DNA of 64,000 bases from Actinopolymorpha rutila (GCF_013407855.1 NZ_JACBZH010000001.1:806001-870000), one strand, 5' to 3'. Counted from the stretch's first letter, positions 25,624-34,723 are shown. The notes: generated by a model from the sequence alone, not told the origin. A program made the numbers and translations.

Positions 25624-27780
25624 TCATGCCGCCCCCTGCCCGCCGGCCACCTTCAGCCGGTGGCGCAGCTTGACGGTGATGAGGTGCTGCTGCAGGTCAC
25701 GCAGCGGCGTGCCGTCGGCGTCGAGGTGGTGGCGGACCCAGTCGCCGCCGCCTTCGAGGTGCCACGCGGACGTACCTTCGTCGAAGGCGAGGTCGAGCAG
25801 CTTGGTCAGCTCGGTCACGTGGTCGTCCTGGGTGACCTGGGCGAGCGCCTCCACCCGCCGGTCGAGGTTGCGGTGCATCATGTCGGCCGACCCGATCCAC
25901 ACGTCGGTGTCGCCACCGTTGGCGAACCAGAAGATCCGGGAGTGCTCCAGGAACCGCCCGAGGACGCTGCGGACGCGGATCGTCTCCGACAGCCCGGGCA
26001 CTCCGGGCCGCAGTGCACAGATCCCGCGGATCCACAGGTCGATCGGGACGCCGGCGCTGGACGCCTCGTACAGTGCGTCGATCACCGCCTCGTCGACCAG
26101 CGCGTTGACCTTCCACCGGATGCGGGCGGGCCGGCCGGCGCGGTGGTGGGCCACCTCCCGCCGGATCCGCTCGACCAGCGACGTACGCACCGAGCGCGGC
26201 GCCACCAGCAGCCGGTCGTACTCCGTGCTGCGGGCGTACCCCGACAGCGTGTTGAACAACGCGCTCAGGTCCGCGGCGAGCACGGGGTCGCTGCTGAGCA
26301 GCCCGAGGTCCTCGTACAGTCGGGCGGTCTTGGGGTTGTAGTTGCCGGTGCCGATGTGGGCATAGCGGCGCAGCCCGTCGGGTTCCTCGCGGACGACGAG
26401 TGCCAGCTTGCAGTGGGTCTTCAGCCCGATCAGGCCGTAGACGACGTGACAGCCGGACTGCTCCAGTTGCCGGGCCCAGCGGATGTTGGCCTCCTCGTCG
26501 AACCGGGCCTTGATCTCCACCACCACCAGCACCTGCTTGCCGGCCTCGGCGGCGTCGATCAGCGCGTCGACGATCGGCGACTCCTCGTTGGTGCGGTAGA
26601 GGGTCTGCTTGATCGCGAGCACGTGCGGATCGGCGGCGGCCTGTTCGATGAACCGCTGCACGCTGGTGGAGAACGAGTCGTACGGGTGGTGCAGCAGCAC
26701 CTCCCGCTGGCGTACGGCGGAGAACACGTCCGGTGGATGCGCGCTCTCCACCTCGGCGAGGTCGCGGTGGGTCACCGGCACGAAGGCCGGGAACTTCAGC
26801 TCGGCCCGGTCGACGTCGGCGATCGCGGACAGGCCGGACAGGTCAAGCGGCCCGGCCAGCCGGCACACCTCCTCCTCGCTGACGCCGAGCTCGGACACCA
26901 GCAGCTCCAGCACGTGCGGGTCGATGGACGCCTCCACCTCCAGCCGCACCGGCGGCCCGAACCGGCGGCGCAGCAGCTCCCGCTCCAGCGCCTGCAGGAG
27001 GTTCTCCGCGTCGTCCTCCTCCACCTCCAGGTCCTCGTTGCGGGTCACCCGGAACGAGTGGTGCTGGAGGATCTCCATGCCGGGGAAGAGCTGGTCCAGG
27101 TGCGCGGCGATGACGTCCTCCAGCGGGACGTAGCGCTGCTTGTCCACCGGCACGAACCGCGGCAGGATCTGCGGCACCTTCACCCGGGCGAAGTGCTCAC
27201 CGCCGGTCTGCGGGTTGCGCACCACCACCGCGAGGTTGAGGGACAGCCCGGAGATGTACGGGAACGGGTGCGCCGGGTCGACCGCGAGCGGCGTGAGCAC
27301 CGGGAACACCCGGGCGCCGAAGAGGTCGTGCATGCGGTTCTTGGCGTCCTCGCCGAGGTCGTCCCAGCGCAGCACCTCGATGCCCTGGGCCACCAGCTCG
27401 GGCAGCACGTGGTCGTGGAACGCGTCGGCGTGGCGCACCATCAGCTCCCGGGTGCGCGCCCAGATGCTCTCCAGCACCTCCTTCGGAAGCAGCCCGGAGG
27501 CGGCCCGCACGGCGACGCCCGCGGCCATCCGGCGCTTGAGGCCGGCGACCCGGACCATGAAGAACTCGTCCAGGTTGTTGGCGAAGATCGCGAGGAACCG
27601 CACGCGTTCCAGCAGCGGCATCTGGGGGTCCTCGGCGAGCTCGAGCACCCGGGTGTTGAAGTGCAGCCAGGACAGCTCCCGGTCGAGGAACCGGTCGTCG
27701 GGCAGGTCGCCCTCGGTCACGTCGTACGGGGGTTCGACGTCGTACTCGGTGATCTCGGGTCGCGCGATCTGGGTGCTCAC
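25624..27780 (-). CDS. ppk: Polyphosphate kinase 1
   Basis: PPK1 reversibly polymerises the gamma phosphate of ATP into inorganic polyphosphate. The 718 residues match the family. Visible are the N-terminal [15 protein letters not shown], the [16 protein letters not shown] motif, the autophosphorylated His in [13 protein letters not shown], and the second catalytic region [13 protein letters not shown]. The GTG at 27780 follows mshD by 45 bases, so they may be cotranscribed. On the minus strand, 17-27 bases before the start, lies GTTCACGCGGC, one near-perfect PHO half-site; a second repeat is not convincing, so PhoP control is only possible. Confidence 0.97.
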   Translation of the reverse strand: MSTQIARPEITEYDVEPPYDVTEGDLPDDRFLDRELSWLHFNTRVLELAEDPQMPLLERVRFLAIFANNLDEFFMVRVAGLKRRMAAGVAVRAASGLLPKEVLESIWARTRELMVRHADAFHDHVLPELVAQGIEVLRWDDLGEDAKNRMHDLFGARVFPVLTPLAVDPAHPFPYISGLSLNLAVVVRNPQTGGEHFARVKVPQILPRFVPVDKQRYVPLEDVIAAHLDQLFPGMEILQHHSFRVTRNEDLEVEEDDAENLLQALERELLRRRFGPPVRLEVEASIDPHVLELLVSELGVSEEEVCRLAGPLDLSGLSAIADVDRAELKFPAFVPVTHRDLAEVESAHPPDVFSAVRQREVLLHHPYDSFSTSVQRFIEQAAADPHVLAIKQTLYRTNEESPIVDALIDAAEAGKQVLVVVEIKARFDEEANIRWARQLEQSGCHVVYGLIGLKTHCKLALVVREEPDGLRRYAHIGTGNYNPKTARLYEDLGLLSSDPVLAADLSALFNTLSGYARSTEYDRLLVAPRSVRTSLVERIRREVAHHRAGRPARIRWKVNALVDEAVIDALYEASSAGVPIDLWIRGICALRPGVPGLSETIRVRSVLGRFLEHSRIFWFANGGDTDVWIGSADMMHRNLDRRVEALAQVTQDDHVTELTKLLDLAFDEGTSAWHLEGGGDWVRHHLDADGTPLRDLQQHLITVKLRHRLKVAGGQGAA

Positions 27781-27825
27781 GCTGTCATCGTTTCACCGCC
27801 GCGTGAACGAGCGGTAGCGCAGATC

Positions 27826-28800
27826 TCAGCCGGCCGGTTCGTGGTGGTACATCACGTCTGTGGCGGCCCGGGCGAAGCCCAGCCGCTCGTAGAGGCCGAG
27901 CGCGGCGCGGTTGTCGGCCTCGACGTACAACATCACGGTCGGCAGGCCACGGTCGCGGAGGTACGCCAGGCCGGCCGCGGCCAGTGCCTTGGCCAGCCCG
28001 CCGCCCTGGGCGTGCGGGGCCACGCCGAGCACGTAGATCTCGCCCGCCGGGCCGGGCTCGCCGCCGCGTACCTGCCCGGTGTGCACCTTCGTCCAGTGGA
28101 AGCCGGCCAGCTCGCCGTCGCGCTCGGCGACGAAGAAGCCCGCCGGGTCGAACCACCCGGCGCCGATCCGGGCGTCGAGGTCGGCGCGGGTCCAGCGGCC
28201 CTGCTCGGGGTGGGCGGCGAACGCGGCCGCGTTGACCGCCAGCCAGGCCTGCTCGTCGCTGCCGGGAACGAAGGTGCGGATCGTGACCCCGGCCGGCGGC
28301 GCGATGTCCGGAAGCGGCCGGGCGTGCGGTCCGTTCAGCGGGCGGCGCATCCAGGCCAGCGCCCGGTCGGCGGTGAACCCGGTGGCCGCGGCCAGCCGGG
28401 CCGCTCCCGGGTGCGGGCCGTGCGCCCACACCTGCACCGGCACCGGGCCCGCCTCGGCGACCAGCGCGTCGGCCAGCACCCGGCCGACGCCGCGGCCGCG
28501 GTAGTCGGGGCGGACCACCAGGTCGGCGGTGGCCGCCTCGGCCGGGATGCCGTCGGTGTCGTTCGTGCTGACCGCCGGCAGGTCCAGGTGGGCGTACCCC
28601 ACCACTTCGCCGCCCTCGCCGTCGGCTCGGGCCAGCAGGTGGCGGGTGGCGTCGGGCGGGCCGAGGAGCAGGGTCGCGCGTTCGTCGAGGGCGCGCACGC
28701 CGTCCTCGGCCGCGGCGGCCTCGACCAGGGCGTCGACCGCTGTGCGTTCGGACGCCGAGAGGCGACCGGTGATCTTGATTTCACCCGGCGAGTTACCCAC
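27826..28800 (-). CDS. mshD: Mycothiol synthase
   Basis: MshD acetylates Cys-GlcN-Ins with acetyl-CoA, the last step of mycothiol synthesis. The 324-residue protein has two tandem GNAT domains. The first acetyl-CoA loop is RPDYRGRGVGRVLADAL (about residues 117-133). The second domain has YVLGVAPHAQGGGLAKALAAAGL and the C-terminal LYVEADNRAALGLYERLGF. GTG 28800 is preferred because TACGGT plus six bases precede it, implying a leaderless mRNA; a GTG at 28824 is in frame but would lie upstream of that start. The gene is divergent from the 5'-nucleotidase-like gene. Confidence 0.93.
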   Translation of the reverse strand: MGNSPGEIKITGRLSASERTAVDALVEAAAAEDGVRALDERATLLLGPPDATRHLLARADGEGGEVVGYAHLDLPAVSTNDTDGIPAEAATADLVVRPDYRGRGVGRVLADALVAEAGPVPVQVWAHGPHPGAARLAAATGFTADRALAWMRRPLNGPHARPLPDIAPPAGVTIRTFVPGSDEQAWLAVNAAAFAAHPEQGRWTRADLDARIGAGWFDPAGFFVAERDGELAGFHWTKVHTGQVRGGEPGPAGEIYVLGVAPHAQGGGLAKALAAAGLAYLRDRGLPTVMLYVEADNRAALGLYERLGFARAATDVMYHHEPAG

Positions 28801-28805
28801 ACCGC

Positions 28806-28812
28806 TACCGTA
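28806..28812. promoter_or_regulatory. Overlapping divergent -10 elements (mshD and 5'-nucleotidase-like gene)
   Basis: The seven bases TACCGTA read TACCGT on the plus strand (28806-28811) and TACGGT on the minus strand (28812-28807). Each is a TANNNT box in the right orientation for the gene it faces: mshD starts six bases beyond on one side, and the other gene starts 25 bases beyond on the other. A shared bidirectional promoter is inferred. Confidence 0.5.
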
Positions 28813-28836
28813 CGGGTCACCCACCGAGAGCTGGGA

Positions 28837-30672
28837 GTGCTGGGACTCGGCGCCGTCGCCGCCGGGCTGGTGGGCACGGTCGGCGCGGACCCCGCGGCGG
28901 CCGACACCGGTCCGCGTACCGACCTCACCCTCACCGTCCTGCACACCAACGACGACGAGTCCCAGCTCCTCGGCGTCGGCGTCGACGGCGACACCGACGG
29001 CGACGGCACGATCGAGCCGGACGAGACGCGCGCCTACGGCGGCGCCGCCCGCTACACCACGCTGTGGCAGCAGCTGCGCCGGCAGGCCGAGACCGGGCGA
29101 CCGGCTCAGGGCGGCAAGCGCGCCGTGGTGTCGATCTCCGGTGGTGACAACTACCTCGCCGGGCCGGAGTTCTCGGCCAGCATCGAGCGCGGTGTGCCGT
29201 TCTACGACGCGCTCGCCCTGAGCCGGCTCGGGCTGGACGCGTCCGCCATCGGCAACCACGAGTTCGACTTCGGGCCGGACGTGTTCGCCGACTTCGTGAC
29301 CAGCGTGCGGAGCACCGCGGGCTCCGGCGGCTCGTTCCCGTTCGTCTCGGCCAACCTCGACGTGAGCGGCGAACCCGCGCTGGCGAAGTACGCCGGCCAG
29401 GGCGTCATCCGTGCCACCACCGTCGTCGGTGACCGCGGCGAACGCATCGGCGTGATCGGGCTGACCACGCCGGAGCTGCCCACCATCTCCAGCCCGCGCA
29501 ACGTCCGGGTGCGCACCGAGCTGGCCCGGATCGCCAACGCCGAGGCGAGCGCGCTCACCCGGCAGGGTGTCGACAAGATCATCCTGGTCAGTCACCTGCA
29601 GGACATCGACAACGAGCTCGCGCTGGTGCCGCAGCTGCGCAACGTCGACGTCGTGCTCGGCGCCGGTGGCGGGGAGATCCTGGCCGACCGGGGTGACCGG
29701 CTGATCCCCGGTGACAGGGCCGAACGTGGCTACCCGCTGTGGGCGACGGACGCCGACGGCCGCCAGGTGCCGGTGGCAACCACGACGGGCAACTACAAGT
29801 ACGTCGGGCAGCTCGTCCTGCGCTTCGACCGTGCCGGCCGGTTGCTCGGCGCCGACGACGAGCGCAGCCGCCCGGTTCGGGTGGCGGGTGTCGGCGCCGA
29901 CGCGGTGGCGAAGGACGCGTGGACGCGCGCCAACGTCGAGGCCCCGGTCGCGAGCCACCTGGCCTCCTTGCGGGAGACGGTCGTCGCCGACAGCGAGGTA
30001 CCGCTGAACGGCGTCCGGGCCGACGTCCGCAGCAAGGAGACCAACCTCGGTGACCTGGTGGCCGACTCGCTGGTGTGGGCGGGCAAGCAGAAGGCGGCGG
30101 AGTACGGCGTACCCGCGCCGGTGGTCGGCATCCAGAACGGCGGCGGCCTGCGCAACGACGCGGTGATCCCGGCCGGTCCGGTGACCGCGCTGGACACCTA
30201 CGACGTCGCGCCGTTCGCCAACTTCGTCGCGGTCGTACCCGACGTGCCCCGGGCCACCCTGCGGCAGCTCCTCGAGCGTGGGGTCGCCGCGGCGCCGTCG
30301 GCCGCGGGAGCGTTCATCCAGGTGTCCGGGCTGTCGTTCAGCTACGACGTGAGCCGCCGGGCGCAGGTGGTGAACGAGTCGACCGGGGAGATCCTCACCC
30401 CGGGCGAGCGCGTCCGCGACGTCGTACTCGACGACGGGACGGTGCTGGTCCGCGACGGCCAGGTGGTCGACGGCGCGCCGGTACCGGTGGCGACGAACGA
30501 CTTCTCCGCCCGCGGCGGGGACGCCTACCCGCTGAAGGGCCTGGACTTCACCCCGGTCGGCACGACCTACCAGGGCGCGCTGCGCGGCTACCTCGAGGAG
30601 GGGCTGTCGGGGAAGGTCCGGGCGGCCGACTACCCGGTCGGGGGCGAGGGCCGGATCACCGCCACCAGCTGA
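28837..30672 (+). CDS. Secreted 5'-nucleotidase/metallophosphoesterase-like protein with altered metal site
   Basis: The 611-residue exported protein belongs to the UshA/5'-nucleotidase superfamily, which removes phosphate from external nucleotides. The N-terminal calcineurin-like domain retains GGDNYLAG, IGNHEFDFG and ILVSHLQDID. However, the first motif reads NDDESQLL instead of ND-x-H, and the GHSH-type motif is replaced by GAGGGEIL. The C-terminal domain has NGGGLRNDAV and the APFANF substrate segment. Residues 52-63 form a canonical EF-hand calcium loop. GTG 28837 is the best start (GAGAG upstream), though its signal sequence is short; a THRELGVLGLGAVAAGLV stretch just upstream suggests an earlier non-standard start. 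Confidence 0.85.
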   Translation: MLGLGAVAAGLVGTVGADPAAADTGPRTDLTLTVLHTNDDESQLLGVGVDGDTDGDGTIEPDETRAYGGAARYTTLWQQLRRQAETGRPAQGGKRAVVSISGGDNYLAGPEFSASIERGVPFYDALALSRLGLDASAIGNHEFDFGPDVFADFVTSVRSTAGSGGSFPFVSANLDVSGEPALAKYAGQGVIRATTVVGDRGERIGVIGLTTPELPTISSPRNVRVRTELARIANAEASALTRQGVDKIILVSHLQDIDNELALVPQLRNVDVVLGAGGGEILADRGDRLIPGDRAERGYPLWATDADGRQVPVATTTGNYKYVGQLVLRFDRAGRLLGADDERSRPVRVAGVGADAVAKDAWTRANVEAPVASHLASLRETVVADSEVPLNGVRADVRSKETNLGDLVADSLVWAGKQKAAEYGVPAPVVGIQNGGGLRNDAVIPAGPVTALDTYDVAPFANFVAVVPDVPRATLRQLLERGVAAAPSAAGAFIQVSGLSFSYDVSRRAQVVNESTGEILTPGERVRDVVLDDGTVLVRDGQVVDGAPVPVATNDFSARGGDAYPLKGLDFTPVGTTYQGALRGYLEEGLSGKVRAADYPVGGEGRITATS

Positions 30673-30733
30673 CGTACGAGCACCGACGTGCGTGGGCCTC
30701 ACGTACCAATCCCGACAATGCCTACTCGTTGGG

Positions 30734-30739
30734 TATGGT
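30734..30739 (+). promoter_or_regulatory. -10 box for leaderless flavin monooxygenase mRNA
   Basis: TATGGT is followed by seven bases (TTGGTGC) and the ATG at 30747. No ribosome-binding site precedes that ATG, consistent with a leaderless transcript. Confidence 0.5.
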
Positions 30740-30746
30740 TTGGTGC

Positions 30747-31811
30747 ATGAGCCCCGAGTTCCTCTGGTACATCCCGAACCAGGTCCAGGCCGGTCACCGC
30801 GGCGACGCCGTGGTCGAGGGTCACAACAGCCTGGAGGCGCTCACCAGCCACGCCCGAGCGCTCGAGGACCACGGCTGGGACGGCGCGCTCCTCGGCACCG
30901 GCTGGGGCCGGCCGGACACCTTCACGGTCGCCACCGCCCTGGCCGCGCGGACGACGACGTTCCGGCCGCTGATCGCGATCCGGCCCGGTTACTGGCGGCC
31001 GGCGAACTTCGCCTCCGCCGCCGCGACCCTGGACCACCTCAGCGACGGGCGAGTGCTGGTCAACGTCGTGTCCGGCAGGGACAACCTGGCGGCGTACGGC
31101 GACAGCGAGGGCGACCAGGCCCACCGCTACGCGCGCACCAGGGAGTTCCTCCGGATCGTGCGCAGACTGTGGACCGAGGAGAACGTCACCTACCACGGTG
31201 AGCACTTCGACGTCACCGACTCGACCGTGGAGCCCCGGCCGGTGGTGCGTGGCGATCGCAGGCACCCCCGGCTCTACTTCGGCGGCGCCTCCGAGGCGGC
31301 CGAGAAGGTGGCCGCCGCCGAGGCCGACGTCCAGCTCTTCTGGGGCGAGCCGCTCGACGGCGTGCGCGAGCGGATCGAGCGGCTGAAGGGCCTCGCCGGG
31401 AAGCTGGGGCGCGAGCACGCGCCGCTGGAGTTCGGGCTGCGGATCACCACCCTGGTCCGGGACACCACCGCGCAGGCCTGGGCGGACGCCGAGGCCAAGG
31501 TCGCGGAGATGGCGAAGGGGAAGGTGGCCGGCTCCCGGCATCCGAACTGGCGGGGTGCCGTCGGGCAGCAGCGGCTGCTCGACCTGCACGCGCGGGGAGA
31601 GGTGCTGGACGACAACCTCTACACCACCCCGGGCAGGTACGGCGGCGGTGGCGCGGGCACCACCTGGCTGGTCGGTTCGGCCGAGGACGTGGCGAAGTCA
31701 CTGCGGAAGTACGAGAGCCTGGGCATCTCCCACTTCGTACTCTCCGACACGCCCTACCTGCCGGAGATCAGACGGCAGGGAGACCAGCTCCTGCCGCTGC
31801 TGCGCGACTGA
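30747..31811 (+). CDS. ssuD: FMNH2-dependent alkanesulfonate monooxygenase-like protein (LLM class)
   Basis: A 354-residue bacterial luciferase-like monooxygenase that uses FMNH2 and oxygen, probably to release sulfite from alkanesulfonates. SsuD-type motifs include WYIPNQVQAGHRGD, the LIAIRPGYWRPANFA strand, the loop LVNVVSGRDNLAAYGD and a C-terminal GTTWLVGSAEDVA. Start ATG 30747 has no ribosome site but a -10 box seven bases upstream, so it is probably translated from a leaderless mRNA. No ssuABC transporter is adjacent. The partial FMN reductase gene at the right edge could supply reduced flavin, but it is far away. Confidence 0.88.
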   Translation: MSPEFLWYIPNQVQAGHRGDAVVEGHNSLEALTSHARALEDHGWDGALLGTGWGRPDTFTVATALAARTTTFRPLIAIRPGYWRPANFASAAATLDHLSDGRVLVNVVSGRDNLAAYGDSEGDQAHRYARTREFLRIVRRLWTEENVTYHGEHFDVTDSTVEPRPVVRGDRRHPRLYFGGASEAAEKVAAAEADVQLFWGEPLDGVRERIERLKGLAGKLGREHAPLEFGLRITTLVRDTTAQAWADAEAKVAEMAKGKVAGSRHPNWRGAVGQQRLLDLHARGEVLDDNLYTTPGRYGGGGAGTTWLVGSAEDVAKSLRKYESLGISHFVLSDTPYLPEIRRQGDQLLPLLRD

Positions 31812-31815
31812 CGTA

Positions 31816-31854
31816 CGAAGGCGGCCGGGCGGGAGAGCCGCCCGGCCGCCTTCG
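31816..31854. terminator. 17-bp hairpin terminator (bidirectional)
   Basis: Positions 31816-31832 are perfectly complementary to 31838-31854 around the loop GAGAG. It starts five bases after the monooxygenase stop and lies just before the end of the convergent glnR gene. Confidence 0.88.
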
Positions 31855-31874
31855 AGTCGTGGGTCGGTGCAGGG

Positions 31875-32639
31875 TCAGGAAGCCTCGCCGGTGAGCGACC
31901 GCGCGTCGTCGGGCACCCGCGGCGAGCCGGAGGAGTCCTCGTCGTCCTCGGGCACGGGGGTGACCGGCGGCGAGACGAAGCGGTAGCCGACGTTGCGGAC
32001 CGTGCCGATCAGGGATTCGTACTCCGGGCCGAGCTTGGCCCGCAGCCGGCGTACGTGCACGTCGACGGTGCGGGTGCCGCCGAAGTAGTCGTACCCCCAC
32101 ACCTCCTGCAGCAGCTGCTGCCGGGTGAACACCCGGCCGGGGTGCTGGGCGAGGAACTTCACCAGCTCGAACTCCTTGAACGTGAGGTCGAGCGTGCGCC
32201 CGGCGAGCCGGGAGGTGTAGGTGTCCTCGTCGATGACCAGCTCACCGCGCCGGATGACGTTGGGGTGCTCGTCCTCGGTGGTCTGCAGGGCGAGCTTGCC
32301 GATCGCCACGCGCAGCCGGGCGTCCACCTCGGCCGGGCCGGCGTTGTGGACCAGGACGTCGTCCAGGCCCCAGTCGGCGTTGACGGCGGCCAGGCCGCCC
32401 TCGGTGACGACCACCAGCAGCGGAACTCCGATGCCGGTGGTCCGGATGATTCTGGTCAGGCTGCGGGCCTGCACCAGGTCGCTTCGTGCGTCCACGAGTA
32501 CCGCGTCAGCCGGGCCCACGTCCAGGAGTGCGCTCGCCTCGGCAGGTGCCACGCGCACATGGTGCGCGAGCAGGCCGAGTGCCGGAACGATCTCCGCCGA
32601 CGGCTGAAGGGCGTTCGTGAGCAGGATAATTGTGCTCAC
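31875..32639 (-). CDS. glnR: Global nitrogen regulator GlnR (OmpR-type)
   Basis: GlnR activates or represses ammonium, glutamine synthetase and nitrate/nitrite genes in actinomycetes. The 254-residue protein starts LLTNALQPS and contains [15 protein letters not shown], both characteristic of GlnR. The receiver domain has Asp50 but lacks the usual acidic pair, as in known GlnR, which works without classical phosphorylation. The winged-helix domain is highly conserved ([38 protein letters not shown]). An acidic tail follows. The GTG at 32639 has GGGGAG upstream. No histidine kinase partner is adjacent, as expected for an orphan regulator. Confidence 0.95.
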   Translation of the reverse strand: MSTIILLTNALQPSAEIVPALGLLAHHVRVAPAEASALLDVGPADAVLVDARSDLVQARSLTRIIRTTGIGVPLLVVVTEGGLAAVNADWGLDDVLVHNAGPAEVDARLRVAIGKLALQTTEDEHPNVIRRGELVIDEDTYTSRLAGRTLDLTFKEFELVKFLAQHPGRVFTRQQLLQEVWGYDYFGGTRTVDVHVRRLRAKLGPEYESLIGTVRNVGYRFVSPPVTPVPEDDEDSSGSPRVPDDARSLTGEAS

Positions 32640-32724
32640 CGGACGTCTCCCCTGGTCAGTGGGGACCTGGCACTCGGGACGGCGCTGTCGCCCAGGTCCG
32701 CCGGTTGCAGGCAGGATATCCCAC

Positions 32725-32994
32725 GTGTCTTCCCCGATGACGGTGACGGTGCGCTACTGGGCGGCCGCGAAGGAGGCTGCCGGACTGGCCGAGGAGCAGG
32801 TGGAGGCGGGCACGCTCGCCGACGCCCTCGCGCAGGCCAGGTCCCGGCACGGCGACCGGCCGCGGTTCGAGCAGGTGCTCGGGCTGTGCTCGGTGCTGGT
32901 CGACGGCGACCCCGTGGGCGGCCGCGACCCGGCGACCGTACGCCTGGCCCCCGGTGCCCGGATCGAACTGCTTCCGCCGTTCGCGGGCGGCTGA
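32725..32994 (+). CDS. moaD: MoaD/ThiS family sulfur-carrier protein
   Basis: An 89-residue ubiquitin-fold protein whose C-terminal Gly-Gly (LLPPFAGG) is adenylated and thiocarboxylated to donate sulfur, usually for molybdopterin synthesis. Strand-start [16 protein letters not shown] is MoaD-like. GTG 32725 has AGGA upstream; ATG 32737 in the same frame has no ribosome site. No moaE or other moa gene is nearby, so the acceptor pathway is not fixed. It is divergent from glnR and 15 bases before the sigma factor gene, probably in one operon. Confidence 0.85.
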   Translation: MSSPMTVTVRYWAAAKEAAGLAEEQVEAGTLADALAQARSRHGDRPRFEQVLGLCSVLVDGDPVGGRDPATVRLAPGARIELLPPFAGG

Positions 32995-33009
32995 GGACGG
33001 GTTTGCTCG

Positions 33010-33597
33010 ATGAATGAACCACCTCGCCCTCCGCGCCGTGTGGACGACATGGGTGCGGCGGCGCCGGAGGGCGCGACCGCTGACGAGGAGCTGGTCCGCC
33101 GGCTGTACGCCGAGCACGGGCGAGCTCTGTTCGGCTACGTCCTGCGGCTGGTCCGCGGTGACCGGCAGCGGGCCGAGGACGTCGTACAGGAGACGCTCCT
33201 GCGGGCCTGGCGGCATCCGGAGGCGCTCGACCCGGCCCGGGGCCCGGCGCGGGCGTGGCTGGTGACGGTGGCCCGCAACGTGGTCTTCGACGGGGACCGG
33301 GCCCGCCGGGCGCGGCCGCCCGAGGTGGGCGAGGAGGCGCTGGACGTCGTACCCACCGGCGAGGAGGATCTCGATCGGGCGATGGTGGCATGGGAGGTCA
33401 TGGAGGTGCTGGCCGAGCTCCCGCCGCACCACCGGCAGGTTCTGGTGGAGGTCTACTACCGCGGCAACTCCGTCGCCGAGGCGGCCAAGCAGCTCGGCGT
33501 ACCGCCGGGGACGGTGAAGAGCCGCACCTACTACGCCCTGCGTCAGCTGCGGCTCCTGCTGGAGGAGCGCGGCCTCACCGCGGAGGTGGCGCTGTGA
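33010..33597 (+). CDS. ECF RNA polymerase sigma factor
   Basis: The 195-residue sigma-70 family factor has region 2 (LYAEHGRALFGYVLRLVRGDRQRAEDVVQETLLRAWRH) and region 4 (LPPHHRQVLVEVYYRGNSVAEAAKQLGVPPGTVKSRTYYALRQLR). It redirects RNA polymerase to stress genes when released by its anti-sigma factor, encoded directly downstream with a four-base GTGA overlap. The arrangement resembles SigL/RslA-like pairs with a zinc-binding membrane anti-sigma. An ATG at 33014 is out of frame; ATG 33010 is used. The promoter recognised is unknown but probably includes its own operon. Confidence 0.93.
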   Translation: MNEPPRPPRRVDDMGAAAPEGATADEELVRRLYAEHGRALFGYVLRLVRGDRQRAEDVVQETLLRAWRHPEALDPARGPARAWLVTVARNVVFDGDRARRARPPEVGEEALDVVPTGEEDLDRAMVAWEVMEVLAELPPHHRQVLVEVYYRGNSVAEAAKQLGVPPGTVKSRTYYALRQLRLLLEERGLTAEVAL

Positions 33598-34367
33598 GCG
33601 AGCACGCCTACTCCTGCGCCGAGGTACGCGCCGCGATCGGCGCGCACGTGCTCGGGGCGCTGGACGCGAGCGAGGCGGCCGCCGTCGACACCCACCTGGC
33701 CGACTGTGCGGAGTGCCGTGCGGCATACGACGAACTGGCCGGGATGCCCGCGCTGCTCGGCCTGGTCGGCGCGGAGGAGGCCGCGGCCGTCGGTACGGCG
33801 CTGCCGGAGTCCCCGGGCTCGGCGGGCTCTGCCGACGAGGTGGGCCTGCGGCGACTGCTGGCGCGGGTCCGGGCCGAGCGCGCCCTGGAACGACGCCGCC
33901 GGCTGGTCGTGGCCCTGGCGGCCGCCGCGGTGACCTTGGCGGTCGCCGGCGTCGGCGGCTGGGCGGTCGGGCAGGCGCTCGCCCCTTCCGGTCCGCCGGT
34001 CGCCGGCGCCACTCCCACGCCCGCGCCCACCCCCACATCCACGCCCACGCCCACGGCGCACGTGACCGCGCCACCGGTGCGCTGGTCGGCGACGAACGCC
34101 ACCCTCGCCGTCGACGGAACCGCCACCATCAACGGCGTTCCGTGGGGCACCAAGGTCGACATCGTGCTGCACGGCGTGAAGCAGGGGCAGGTGTGCTCGC
34201 TGACGGTGTACGACCGGTCCGGTCGGCGCTGGGACGGCGGGAGCTGGCGGGTGGCCTACGGCGACGGCGTGCGGTGGAGCGGCGGCATCGCCGTACCCGC
34301 GAACGAGGTGGTCAGGATCGAGATCACCGCCACCGGTGAGCACCCGCTGCTCACCATCGACGGCTGA
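33594..34367 (+). CDS. Membrane anti-sigma factor with zinc-finger domain
   Basis: The 257-residue protein has an N-terminal zf-HC2 motif (THLADCAEC, residues 35-43) that binds the ECF sigma factor. It has one membrane segment (about residues 104-127), a Pro/Thr linker (about 134-155), and an extracytoplasmic domain of about 100 residues like those of SigK/L-type regulators. Starting GTG 33594 overlaps the sigma factor stop, so the two are translationally coupled. The zinc motif suggests a thiol redox switch; that is inference from similar anti-sigma factors. Confidence 0.9.
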   Translation: MSEHAYSCAEVRAAIGAHVLGALDASEAAAVDTHLADCAECRAAYDELAGMPALLGLVGAEEAAAVGTALPESPGSAGSADEVGLRRLLARVRAERALERRRRLVVALAAAAVTLAVAGVGGWAVGQALAPSGPPVAGATPTPAPTPTSTPTPTAHVTAPPVRWSATNATLAVDGTATINGVPWGTKVDIVLHGVKQGQVCSLTVYDRSGRRWDGGSWRVAYGDGVRWSGGIAVPANEVVRIEITATGEHPLLTIDG

Positions 34368-34381
34368 GCGGGCAGACCTCG

Positions 34382-34387
34382 TACCCT
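34382..34387 (+). promoter_or_regulatory. -10 box for leaderless thioredoxin-like mRNA
   Basis: TACCCT is followed by six bases (GCACGG) and the GTG at 34394. It lies 15 bases after the anti-sigma gene, so the next gene can also be read separately from the sigma operon. Confidence 0.5.
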
Positions 34388-34393
34388 GCACGG

Positions 34394-34723
34394 GTGGACG
34401 ACGATCGGCTGGACGCGGGCGTCCTGGGTGTCCCGCTCGGCGCCCGGGCGACGCTGGTGCAGTTCTCGACGGCGTTCTGCGCGCCCTGCCGGGCGACCCG
34501 GCACGTGCTGCGCGCCGTCGCGGCCACCGAGCCGGGCGTGGCCCACGTCGAGCTGGACGCGGAGTCCCACCTGGAGCTGGTCCGCCGGCTGGACGTACGG
34601 AGTACGCCCACCGTGCTGGTCCTGGCCGCCGACGGTCGGGTCGTCACCCGGGCGAGCGGGGTGCCGCGCCGGCCGCAGGTCGTGGCCGCCGTGGACCGGG
34701 CGGCCGACACGCGTTCGGCCTGA
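34394..34723 (+). CDS. Thioredoxin-like protein
   Basis: A 109-residue single-domain thioredoxin fold with the redox motif CAPC (ATLVQFSTAFCAPCRATRHVL, about residues 19-39) and the cis-Pro loop VRSTPTVLVL. It lacks a signal peptide, so it acts in the cytoplasm. CAPC differs from the CGPC of classical thioredoxin, which changes the redox potential. It follows the sigma/anti-sigma pair by 26 bases. The GTG start at 34394 lacks a ribosome site but has a -10 box at leaderless spacing. Confidence 0.88.
   Translation: MDDDRLDAGVLGVPLGARATLVQFSTAFCAPCRATRHVLRAVAATEPGVAHVELDAESHLELVRRLDVRSTPTVLVLAADGRVVTRASGVPRRPQVVAAVDRAADTRSA

Noticed and set aside
25591..30672. A 1693-codon plus-strand open frame covering ppk, mshD and the nucleotidase region
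   Set aside because: Only the last part (from 28837) has family motifs. The rest is the antisense of ppk and mshD, an expected artefact of very high GC third positions.
27826..30702. A 958-codon minus-strand open frame continuing upstream of mshD
   Set aside because: The part above 28800 mirrors the nucleotidase-like gene and has Arg/Ala/Val-rich antisense composition with no motifs.
30718..30750. A ten-residue ORF with two Trp codons overlapping the monooxygenase start by ATGA
   Set aside because: It has no ribosome site, and the -10 box for the monooxygenase lies inside it, so it would not be transcribed from that promoter. Chance is likely.
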